Part shown: piece after piece, positions 8,308-16,000 of the stretch
Layout: each line of letters starts with the position of its first letter
How positions within the stretch are numbered: position 1 is the stretch's first letter
Notes under the pieces: generated by a model
Seen by the model: the letters and a program-made list of their open reading frames with translations, nothing else
Databases searched by the model: none
What the model was told of the DNA's origin: nothing
Assembly: GCA_963738205.1 (NCBI GenBank)
Contig: CAVTVQ010000009.1
Coordinates: forward strand, 124,001-188,000
Direction: 5' to 3'
Origin: DATFQE01 sp963738205
GTDB lineage: Bacteria; Actinomycetota; Thermoleophilia; Gaiellales; Gaiellaceae
DNA length: 64,000 bases
Position numbers and translations under genes: made by a program

Positions 8308-8718
8308 GTGTTCGAGCCGCGAGCCACGCAAGGGCGGCGGATGCAGGCAGAGCCGGAACGCGACACGCGAGAGCAGGCGAGTTGGCGTCGCTCTCTTGCA
8401 CGGGTTCGGCCAAGATCCTGGGCGATTCTGGGTTGGTCGACCGTCATCGTCGTCGGCGGCATCGTCCTGCTCCACTTGATCAGGCTCGAGCTGCGCACAG
8501 ACCCAGGGGCATGTTCCGACGTGGACGACAGCCTCTCCTGCGCCGGCGGCCAGGCCGGCGTAGAGATCATCCGCTGGTCCGCGACGATCTTGCTGCTGAT
8601 CTTCTGGCCGTTCGTCTGGTGGGCTGGATACGGAGTGATCCGCCTTGTCGCCGGTATGCATCACGCCCGCGAGTTGAAGAAGCTCGCCGCTTCGTCTCGG
8701 GGTGACCTTCAGTCGTAG
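8308..8718 (+). CDS. Small two-TM membrane protein, likely paralogue of 7822-8163
   Basis: 136 aa from GTG 8308; ATG 8341 would give 125 aa and is also plausible because neither site has a strong ribosome-binding site. Helix 1 is WAILGWSTVIVVGGIVLL, the loop holds two Cys (GACSDVDDSLSCAGG), helix 2 is SATILLLIFWPFVWWAGYG, and a basic tail follows (HHARELKKLA). It is divergently placed to the similar protein at 7822-8163. Function unknown. Confidence 0.6.
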   Translation: MFEPRATQGRRMQAEPERDTREQASWRRSLARVRPRSWAILGWSTVIVVGGIVLLHLIRLELRTDPGACSDVDDSLSCAGGQAGVEIIRWSATILLLIFWPFVWWAGYGVIRLVAGMHHARELKKLAASSRGDLQS

Positions 8719-9157
8719 GCCCGTCTACGCTCCGACATGCGCTTCCACGATCAGCGCGGCGCTCGATCGGCTCGTTTCGGCGGTCAGGTTGGACACGAGC
8801 GGGTGGAGGCGTTCGCGAAGTACGCCGCTCCTACCGACTCGCTCGGCCGCAGACTTGGCACGGGCTGAAGCACGGATTCGCGTTGGGAGGGATCCGACGC
8901 ACAAGCGGCCCACTTGTGATCTGCTGCGATCGCACACGTCGACCGCGCCGGGTCAGATTGAGAATCCGCTGACCTCGCCTGTCACGAGTCGCGCGGTTGC
9001 CCATGTTCGCGACTGGTGAGATACTCGGTTTCGCGCTCGATAGACCTAGGGCGGAGCCGCCGAAGTGCGGCCCTTCTCCGACTTCATACCGGGCCTGAGT
9101 GCAGGCATGGGACGCACTTGTGGCGCCCCAGATCGATCGGAGGAAGGAGCTCCGCTC
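8719..9157. other. Gene-free stretch (439 bp)
   Basis: I see no reading frame with convincing composition, no RNA gene and no clear repeat. The last 40 bases carry the ribosome-binding site of the secreted protein at 9158. Confidence 0.4.
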
Positions 9158-9643
9158 ATGCTCAGGAAGCTGTCACGAGCCGTCCTAGTCACGGCCGTCG
9201 TCGCTGTCATCGCGGCCTCAACCGGCGGGGTCGCAAGAGCCGCGATCACCCTGTCGGTTGGTGAACCCGATCTACAGGCAGGAGTCCTCGTCACCGTTCC
9301 GGTGACCGCGACCTGCTCGCCGTTCGACCCGGCACTGACGTTCTTCAACTCGAGCGTCTTCGTGTCGATCGAGCAGGCGAACAAGCAGCGCATCGCCTTC
9401 GGTTCGGGCTCCGTCGGCGGATTCATGGGGCCGATCCCACTCGCGTTTCCATGCGACGACACCGCCACAACCGTCTCGGTCAACGTGCTCGCGAATACCA
9501 ACGGAGCACCGTTCAAGAAGGGCAAGGCAGCGTTCACGGTGACAGCCGGCGCGCAGGCCGGGATCTCGTGTGGGCCAGGTTGCTTCTTCAACGTGGTCAC
9601 CCAAACCGCGAGCACCGGAACGATCATCCTCAGCATGCGCTAG
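9158..9643 (+). CDS. Small secreted protein of unknown function
   Basis: 161 aa. ATG 9158 was chosen because GGAGGAAGGAG lies just upstream and a signal peptide starts at once (MLRKLSRAVLVTAVVAVIAA, cleavage near ARA-A). The mature part is beta-rich, with one Cys in TCSPF, one in FPCDD and two in SCGPGC, and looks like a small Ig-like exported domain (LQAGVLVTVPVTATC; FTVTAGAQAG). Not recognised as a named family. Low gene density around it suggests accessory DNA. Confidence 0.7.
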   Translation: MLRKLSRAVLVTAVVAVIAASTGGVARAAITLSVGEPDLQAGVLVTVPVTATCSPFDPALTFFNSSVFVSIEQANKQRIAFGSGSVGGFMGPIPLAFPCDDTATTVSVNVLANTNGAPFKKGKAAFTVTAGAQAGISCGPGCFFNVVTQTASTGTIILSMR

Positions 9644-9726
9644 GAAGGAGGCCCCCGGGATTCGTGCCAAATGAGGGTAGGTGGGCGGCCAACGCTGCGG
9701 CGAACGGCCCATCCCCGGCTCCATGA

Positions 9727-9840
9727 TCACGTCGCCGTCCGGCGCTGCGTCGGGTGGGTAGCTCTCTGCTCCGGCTGCAAGGCGATCAGCCGCTCGACGG
9801 CCTCCTCCTGAGTGGTCACCTGCGTAGGCTTGTCCGGCAT
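9727..9840 (-). CDS. Possible 37-aa peptide
   Basis: Starts MPDKPTQVTTQEEAVERL with a GAGG sequence 5 nt before the ATG at 9840 and ends in a Thr/Arg-rich tail. The EEAVERLIALQ stretch looks helical. Only the start context and composition support it; it may be chance. Confidence 0.25.
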   Translation of the reverse strand: MPDKPTQVTTQEEAVERLIALQPEQRATHPTQRRTAT

Positions 9841-9880
9841 CGGAACCTCGCTTTCCGGTGTCGCGGCCCAAGGCGCTGGG

Positions 9881-9897
9881 AACGTCGTCGGGCCTCT
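9881..9897 (+). repeat. 17-bp exact repeat, copy 1
   Basis: AACGTCGTCGGGCCTCT, identical to 17463-17479. Downstream bases are also partly alike in both places (GTACCCCG, then a CGTTC/GAACG dyad), so longer homologous non-coding segments are likely. Confidence 0.6.
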
Positions 9898-9940
9898 TTT
9901 CGGGATGCCGGACCGTACCCCGATCCCGCTCAACCATGCG

Positions 9941-10071
9941 CCGTTCAGACAGGTGAACGGTTATCGCCGCATACCTGTTCGCCCCGACAGACAGGAGCGC
10001 GGTGAGCTGGTATGCGGGCGGTGCCTCGGCGTCCGGTGATCCGTAACTGTTCAGCCGGGCAAACAGGAACG
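9941..10071 (+). promoter_or_regulatory. Three related dyad sequences upstream of the 10097 gene
   Basis: CCGTTCA-N6-TGAACGG (9941-9960) is a perfect inverted repeat. Two degenerate relatives follow, at 9974-9995 (CCTGTTC...ACAGG) and 10047-10071 (CTGTTCAG...ACAGGAACG). All share GTTC on the left and ACAGG or GAACG on the right. They could be operator sites or RNA hairpins for the gene at 10097. A further relative occurs at 17518-17535. Function inferred only from symmetry. Confidence 0.4.
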
Positions 10072-10096
10072 GCGCGGCGCGTCGTAGGGTCCTGAG

Positions 10097-10495
10097 GTGT
10101 CAAACGTGTTGCGCACGTTCGCGTTGGGGCCGGGGTCCTGGAGGCGCGTGTCTGCTGCCGAGGCCAAGCCCCTACTTGACCAGAGCGCCTGGGAGCGGGG
10201 GTTCGCGACGATGGCTCGGCAGTACGGGAGTCAACGAACTCCGGTCTGGTCCGTTCAGGCGCTTCTCGCCGGTGCCATCGGCGTTCCGGTCGGGAACGCC
10301 GTCGCTGTCAACTCGTGGCTCGTTCAGGCGTTCGTGGGCGGAGTCACGGCACTCGCGGTGTTCTGGACTTTTCCTGTTCTGGGTGCGGCCATCTTGGCCG
10401 CCAGGCCCGCGCCGATCCGGCAGCGCAACGAGGCCCGCAAATACGCTTCCGCGGCAACCGGTCGCAACCCACGGCAACGGTTTTCGCGCGTTTGA
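10097..10495 (+). CDS. Small membrane protein of unknown function
   Basis: 132 aa from GTG 10097; no strong ribosome-binding site, possibly leaderless. About 50 soluble residues come first, then two hydrophobic segments (VQALLAGAIGVPVGNAVAV and LVQAFVGGVTALAVFWTFPVLGAAI) and a basic tail. No family recognised. The 3' end contains one arm (10454-10470) of an inverted repeat whose partner is the tandem array at 10520-10546. Confidence 0.5.
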   Translation: MSNVLRTFALGPGSWRRVSAAEAKPLLDQSAWERGFATMARQYGSQRTPVWSVQALLAGAIGVPVGNAVAVNSWLVQAFVGGVTALAVFWTFPVLGAAILAARPAPIRQRNEARKYASAATGRNPRQRFSRV

Positions 10496-10519
10496 GCTGC
10501 TTTCGCGCTCGACCCATAT

Positions 10520-10546
10520 GCGACCGGTTGCGACCGGTTGCGACCG
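10520..10546 (+). repeat. 10-bp tandem repeat, also partner arm of an inverted repeat
   Basis: The unit CGACCGGTTG occurs twice in full and once in part. Its complement GCAACCGGTCGCAACCC is at 10454-10470, so the RNA could fold into a long hairpin with alternative registers at the end of the 10097 gene. Confidence 0.55.
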
Positions 10547-10650
10547 CTCGGCTCCATAGAGCTCCATCCCGGGCCTCGGGCAGCTTTTCGTCTCGGAACG
10601 CACCCTCAGTTCTTCCGTTGTCGCGTCGGTGTGCCTCTGATCTCCTACAG

Positions 10651-10800
10651 CTAGCCAGCCTCCCCCAGCAGCCGGCGGCGCAGCCGGCCGAGCGTTGCCC
10701 GTCCGGCGATCGCGACCGCAGTGATGACGGTCGCGCCGACCGGCACGAGTTGGAGGACGCCCTCCTCGACCGGGATTCCCATGACGTGCCCGACGATCAC
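10651..10800 (-). CDS. 49-aa single-TM protein coupled to SBP56
   Basis: The GTG start (10798-10800) overlaps the TGA stop of the SBP56 gene in a GTGA tetramer, a classic sign of translational coupling. The peptide reads VIVGHVMGIPVEEGV, one hydrophobic helix (LVPVGATVITAVAIAG), then a basic tail (RLRRRLLGEAG). The coupling and the clean helix-plus-basic-tail layout argue that it is real. It may anchor or assist the SBP56 enzyme at the membrane; that is inference. Confidence 0.6.
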   Translation of the reverse strand: MIVGHVMGIPVEEGVLQLVPVGATVITAVAIAGRATLGRLRRRLLGEAG

Positions 10801-12125
10801 TGGAAGATCTCCGTCGTGCAGTCGCCGCCCTGCAGGTGCACTTCGTGCGCTCGTGCGGGGCCGTCGGGGCGGTCGTGGAAGTCGACGAAGAAGTCCGGGT
10901 CGATCTCCATGCCGCCGTCGGGGTCGCAGTCGATCCGCAGCAGCCACGACCGCATGTCGGGGTAGAACTGATTGTCCCACGTCGAGTAGAGGCTGTTGGA
11001 GACATAAAGGCGCCGGCCGTCGAAGGAGAGCTGGAGCATGTTCGGCCCGCCGTTCAGCTCGCGCAGGCCGTCGTTCGGCTTGCCGATCGCCCCGCCGAGC
11101 CGGACCCGGCCCGTCAGATTCGGGTTCGCGGGGTCGGAGACGTCGTACTGGCGCACGTCCCCGTGGAGCCAGTTGGCGAAGTACAGGAAGCGGTCGTCCA
11201 TCGAGAGGACGAGGTCGGTGATCAACCCCGGCACGGGGAACGGCCAGCCTTGCTGCTCGACGCCCTCGACGGCGATCACCTGATCGGCGGCCCAGCCGCC
11301 GTTGTCGCGGCGGACGCGCCACATCGTGCTCGAGAGCGCTGCACCGGCGAAGCCCTGCTCGGCGTCGGGATCGTGGAGCCAGCGGACCTCGAGCGGGACG
11401 AGGCCGGTCTCGCCCAGGTCGACCGTCTGCTCGAGCGTCCGCTTCTCCAGGTTCCAGAAGTGGAGCCGGCTCCCGTAGCGACCCGCGGTCACGTCGTCGA
11501 GGTCGAAGCCGTTCTCGTAGGCGTTCGGCTCGCCGAACTCCGAGGAGACGAGGAGGTTCTTGCGGGGCTGGTACCAGAAGTCGTAGTTGAACCGCGGCGT
11601 CTCGACGCCGTTCTCCCAGCGGCCCTTGACCTCGAGAGTCTGCGCGTCGAGGACGGCGAACCCGCCGGCGCCGTTGCCGTCGGCGTCACCCAGCATGGAG
11701 ATGACGATGTTGTCGCCGGGCATGCAGTGGACGGTGTGCGGCCGCGTGTAGCCGGTCTTGGCGACGACCTCCTCGGGCTCGATCACCTTCTCGATGTACG
11801 GCGTTCGCGGGTCGTCGGCCACGTTCACGATGTAGATGCGCGACGATCGGAAGCCGGGCACGATCAGGTGCGAGCGGTCGGGGCCGTGGCACGCCGACGA
11901 GCAGCGGTTCCAGCCGAAGTGGTGGAGCTCGTCGCCGACGTTGGGCATCGGCAGCTCGTGGACGATCTCGCCCCGCTCGGCGTCGACGACGGCGAGGAAG
12001 TCGGGCTTCTCCACGCCTGTCCCCTCGTGCAGGCAGGCGAGGTAGAGGAACTCCTCCGGCGGCGCCAGCATCGCCTCGCGCGGCGAGGCGTGAAACGACT
12101 CGGGCTTGTGGTGCTCATGCTCCAT
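10797..12125 (-). CDS. Selenium-binding protein 56 family (methanethiol oxidase-like)
   Basis: 442 aa from ATG 12125 with AAGGAG 7 nt upstream. Family hallmarks are clear: DELHHFGWNRCSSACHG near residue 85, YTRPHTVHCMPGDNI near 135, and a C-terminal AHEVHLQGGDCTTEIF. The family forms a seven-bladed propeller; bacterial and human members oxidise methanethiol to formaldehyde, sulfide and peroxide with bound copper, and the conserved His residues fit the metal site. The gene follows a methyltransferase by 11 bp and overlaps the next small gene, so all three form one operon. Sulfur-methyl metabolism is a reasonable but unproven role. Confidence 0.93.
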   Translation of the reverse strand: MEHEHHKPESFHASPREAMLAPPEEFLYLACLHEGTGVEKPDFLAVVDAERGEIVHELPMPNVGDELHHFGWNRCSSACHGPDRSHLIVPGFRSSRIYIVNVADDPRTPYIEKVIEPEEVVAKTGYTRPHTVHCMPGDNIVISMLGDADGNGAGGFAVLDAQTLEVKGRWENGVETPRFNYDFWYQPRKNLLVSSEFGEPNAYENGFDLDDVTAGRYGSRLHFWNLEKRTLEQTVDLGETGLVPLEVRWLHDPDAEQGFAGAALSSTMWRVRRDNGGWAADQVIAVEGVEQQGWPFPVPGLITDLVLSMDDRFLYFANWLHGDVRQYDVSDPANPNLTGRVRLGGAIGKPNDGLRELNGGPNMLQLSFDGRRLYVSNSLYSTWDNQFYPDMRSWLLRIDCDPDGGMEIDPDFFVDFHDRPDGPARAHEVHLQGGDCTTEIFQ

Positions 12126-12136
12126 GAGAGCTCCTT

Positions 12137-12946
12137 TCAGGTCGATCCTCGAGTTGCGAGGAGCGTGTAGCGGGACAACCGGCGCTCCGAGGCGAGCGCG
12201 TGGACGATCGCGAGGAACGCCTGCAAGTCCTCGAACGTCTCCTCGCCCTCGTCCGCGATTAGCTCGGCGCGCAGTCGAGCGCGAGCCTCCTGCCAGCGTG
12301 ACGCCACGCGAACGACGTTCGTGGTCGTGTCGTCGCAGCGGACGAGATCGAAGCCCGCCTCCGCGACGAGTCGCTCGTCCTCGTCGCGGAGCGCGAAGAC
12401 GAAGTACCCGATCGAGGCGCGACGCGCGACCTCCTCGCTGGAGAGCAGGCCGGTCACCACGATCGGGTCGGTGAACATGATCCTGCCGCCCGGCCTGAGG
12501 ACGCGGTGCCAGTCGCGGAGCACGCCGAGCCGGTCGGGCAGGTGGTTGATCGCGTCGATGCAGACCACGGCGTCGAACGACGCGTCCGCGAACGGGAGCG
12601 GGAGCCCCGCGTCGGCTTGCACGAAGCGGGCGAGCGAGGCGAGGCCCTCGCGGCGGGCCGCCTTGCTCGCCGTCTCGATCGCGTGCGCGTTGACGTCCAC
12701 GCCGACGACGCGCGCCCCACGCGTGCGGGCGAGGTGGAGGTCGGGCCCGCCCGAGCCACAGGCGACGTCGAGCACGTGCGCCTGAGGGGTGGGCACGAGC
12801 CAGTCGAGCGCGGAATCCCACTCGTCCTTCGTCAGCCAGCTGTTCTGGCCGATGTCCTCGCCGTACGTCTCCTCCCTGACCCGGCGTCGCGCGCTCAGCG
12901 CGAAGCGTCGATAGGCGGTGTCGTAGAGCTCAACGTGCGCGGTCAT
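12137..12946 (-). CDS. Class I SAM-dependent methyltransferase
   Basis: 269 aa from ATG 12946. Motif I is VLDVACGSGGPDLHLA (about residue 60), the acidic end of strand 2 is VVGVDVN, motif II is AVVCIDAINHLPD and motif III is RVLRPGGRIMFTDP. The N-terminal segment ending EDIGQNSWLTKDEW resembles small-molecule N-methyltransferases of the sarcosine/glycine type, but the substrate cannot be read from the sequence. First gene of an operon with SBP56 and the 49-aa membrane protein; divergent from the BTAD-cyclase gene (108-bp gap with an operator array). Confidence 0.88.
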   Translation of the reverse strand: MTAHVELYDTAYRRFALSARRRVREETYGEDIGQNSWLTKDEWDSALDWLVPTPQAHVLDVACGSGGPDLHLARTRGARVVGVDVNAHAIETASKAARREGLASLARFVQADAGLPLPFADASFDAVVCIDAINHLPDRLGVLRDWHRVLRPGGRIMFTDPIVVTGLLSSEEVARRASIGYFVFALRDEDERLVAEAGFDLVRCDDTTTNVVRVASRWQEARARLRAELIADEGEETFEDLQAFLAIVHALASERRLSRYTLLATRGST

Positions 12947-12985
12947 GGCTCGCCGAGAGAGTCGAGGAGAGGGCTTATGCGCCTG

Positions 12986-13042
12986 TAACGGCGGACTAAC
13001 TCGGGGCTAACGCGTGCGAGACTCGCGGCAAACGCGTGCGAG
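12986..13042 (+). promoter_or_regulatory. Five heptamers at exact 11-bp spacing (SARP/BTAD-type operator)
   Basis: TAACGGC at 12986, TAACTCG at 12997, TAACGCG at 13008, AGACTCG at 13019 and AAACGCG at 13030. Each begins 11 bp after the last. A longer identity (AACGCGTGCGAG at 13009 and 13031) is exactly 22 bp apart. Streptomyces antibiotic regulatory proteins bind heptamer direct repeats with this spacing, overlapping the -35 region. The array ends 12 bp before the BTAD-cyclase GTG, so autoregulation is likely; the divergent methyltransferase operon may also be controlled. Confidence 0.7.
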
Positions 13043-13054
13043 AATCGGCCGGAC

Positions 13055-16000
13055 GTGGAGTTCCAGATCCTCGGTCCCCTCAGGGTCGTCGATGGTGATC
13101 GCGACCTCACGCCCGCGCGGCCGAAGCAGCGCGCGCTGCTCGCAATGCTGCTCCTCCATCGCAGGGAGGTCGTGCCGGGCGCGCAGCTGATCGAGGCGCT
13201 TTGGGGGGAAGAGCCTCCGGAGACGGCGCAGACGGCCCTGCACGGGCACATCTCTGCCCTGCGCAAGCTACTCGGCCCAGATGCGATCCGGACCCGCCCG
13301 CCCGGCTATCTGCTGCAGGTCCCGGCGAGTGCGGTCGATTTGGCCCGGTTCGAGACGCTGATCGCGGAGGCGCGGCAGCAACCCGATCCCGAGGAGCGCT
13401 CGAGTCGCCTGCGCGAGGCGCTCGCGCTCTGGCGCGGGGAGACATTGTCCGACCTCCGCTACGAGCCCTTCGCTCAAATCGAGATCTCGCGGATCGAAGA
13501 GGTGCGCCTAGGCGCGCTCGACGATCGGTTCGACGCCGATCTCGCGCTCGGCCGCCACCACGAGCTCGTCGCCGAGCTGGAGCCCCTCGTCGCCGGTGCG
13601 CCGTTCCGTGAGCGCGCCCGGGCCCAGCTGATGCTCGCTCTCTATCGCTGCGGACGGCAGACGGACGCGCTCCAGGTTTTCCAGAGCGGGCGGAGGGCGC
13701 TCGTCGACGAGGTCGGGATCGAGCCGGGCCCGGCGCTCCAGCAGCTCGAGCGGCAAATACTGAATCAGGACCCGTCGCTGCAGCTTGCAGCCGAAGCGCC
13801 GGCGCCGGCGCCCAAGGAAGCGCCGACGACCACGCTCCCCGGAGTTGGCCGCGCGTTGGGGAGGCCCGAGCTCGGGGAGGAGCGCAAGGTCGCAACGATC
13901 CTCTTCGCCGACGTGATCGGCTCGACTGAGCTCGGTGAGCAGCTCGATCCCGAGCGGCTGCGTGCGCTGCTGCGCACGTACTTCGAGGCAATGTCCGAGG
14001 TGATTGCTTCGTGCGGCGGCACGCTCGAGAAGTACATCGGGGACGCGATCGTTGCCGTCTTCGGCGTGCCGACCGTGCACGAGGATGATCCCGTCCGCGC
14101 GATCCGCGCCGCGGTCGAGATGCTCGAGCGTCTCGACCAGCTCAACCGGAGCTTCCAGCAGCGCCACGGCATCACGCTCGCGATCAGGATCGGCATCAAC
14201 ACCGGAGAGGTACTTGCCTCGGTCGGAGGAGCTGGCGATCAGCTCGTCGCCGGGGATGCAGTGAACGTTGCCGCGCGGCTCGAGCAGTCAGCCGAGCCAG
14301 GAGCGGTGCTGGTTGGAGAGCGGACGCAACTGATGGCGCGACGACTCGTTCGCTTCGGGCAGCCGACGGCGCTCGAGGTGAAAGGCAAGACGGGTCCGCT
14401 GATCGCCTACCGTGTCGAGGGCCTCTCTGCGGGCGGTGAGCCGCGCATGGCGGCGCTGCGGTCGCCGCTGGTCGGGCGCGCTCGCGAGCTGAACCAGCTC
14501 AACGGGCTGCTGGACGAGACGCTGGAAACAGCGACGCCCCACTTCGTGCTCGTCTACGGACCCGCGGGAATCGGCAAGAGCCGCCTGATCGTCGAGTTCC
14601 TCGCAGCCGCTCGCGCGCGGAGTGAGCTCAACGTGCTCACCGGCCGTTGCCGAGCGACCGGTCGCGGGATCACGTACTGGGCCCTGGCGGAGATTCTTCG
14701 GCAGGCATTCGAGATCGCGCTCGACGACCCGGCGGACGTGGCAGCCGAAAAGGTGCTTCGCGGCGCCCGCGCAGTGCTCGCGGGGCTCGAGCTGCCCGAG
14801 CACGAGCTCTTGCGAACCGTATCCTCGCTCGCAACGACGGCCGGCATTCCGCTTCCGGACGACGCCCTCAGCGAACTCGAGCCGCGTCTTGTCATGGATG
14901 AGCTCGCGCGCGCCTGGCCGCGCTTCACCACTGCGCTCGCGAGAAACCGGCCGACGATCGTCGTCGTCGAGGATCTCCACTGGGCAGGTGACCCGCTCCT
15001 CGAGATGCTCGCGCGACTGATCGGCCGCTCGGACGGGTCGCTCCTCATCGTCGCGACGGCTCGACCGGAGTTCGCCGCAACGCGGCCGAGCTTCGTGGCG
15101 GGTCGTGAGGGCGCGACGGCGATTTCGCTCCAGTCTCTGACCGAGGCCGAGGGGACGGCGCTCTTCGAGGGCCTGCTCCAATCGGTCGAGCTTCCCGGCG
15201 CGTTACGGCGTGAGATCGTGCGCACTGCCGACGGCAATCCGTTCTTTCTCGAGGAGATCGTCCTCCAGATGATCGACACGGGTGTGATCGTCCGGGAGCG
15301 AGATCGATGGCGAGCATCCGTCGACAACGCCGTGATCGCGCTTCCCGACACCGTCCACGGCGTCATCGCTGCTCGCATCGACACCCTCGCCGGCGACGAC
15401 AAGCGCGTGCTCCAGGAGGCGGCCGTCGTCGGGCGTCGCTTCTGGCTGGAGCCGCTCTCCCGCGTCCTCGCTGAAGCGGTGGTGACGAGCGCGCTGCTCC
15501 GGCTCGAGGAGCGAGGGCTCGTCGTGGCGCGGCCGACCTCGTCGCTCAGCGGCCAGGCCGAGTACCAGTTCAAGCATGCGCTGGTGCGCGACGTCGCCTA
15601 TGCCGGGCTGCCGAAGGCGCGTCGCGCGCGGGCGCACGCCGAGCATGCGGTCTGGCTCGAGGAGCTGGCGAGCGACCGGCGCGAGGAGCTGGCCGAGCTG
15701 ATCGCGGCGCACTACACGTCGGCGCTCGCGGGCGAGGACGCCGACCTCGCCTGGGTCGACGACTCCGCCGGCTGGCAGACGGCGCGCACGCGTGGGTTCG
15801 AGGCCCTGCTGGCAGCCGGCGACGCCGCCCGCCGGCGCTTCGCCGTCGCCCGGGCGCTCGAGCTCCACGAGCAGGCGCTAAGCCTCGCCGCCGGAAACGC
15901 GCTCGAACGCGGCCGCGCGCTCGCTGCGCTGGGCGACGACCAAGAGGCTGCCTATCACGGAGATGAAGCCTTCGAGGCGTATCTCCCGGCGCTCGAGCTG

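Noticed and set aside
9941..9960. LexA/SOS box
   Set aside because: Actinobacterial SOS boxes read GAAC-N4-GTTC; this dyad has GTTC on the left and a 6-bp spacer between GTTCA and TGAAC.
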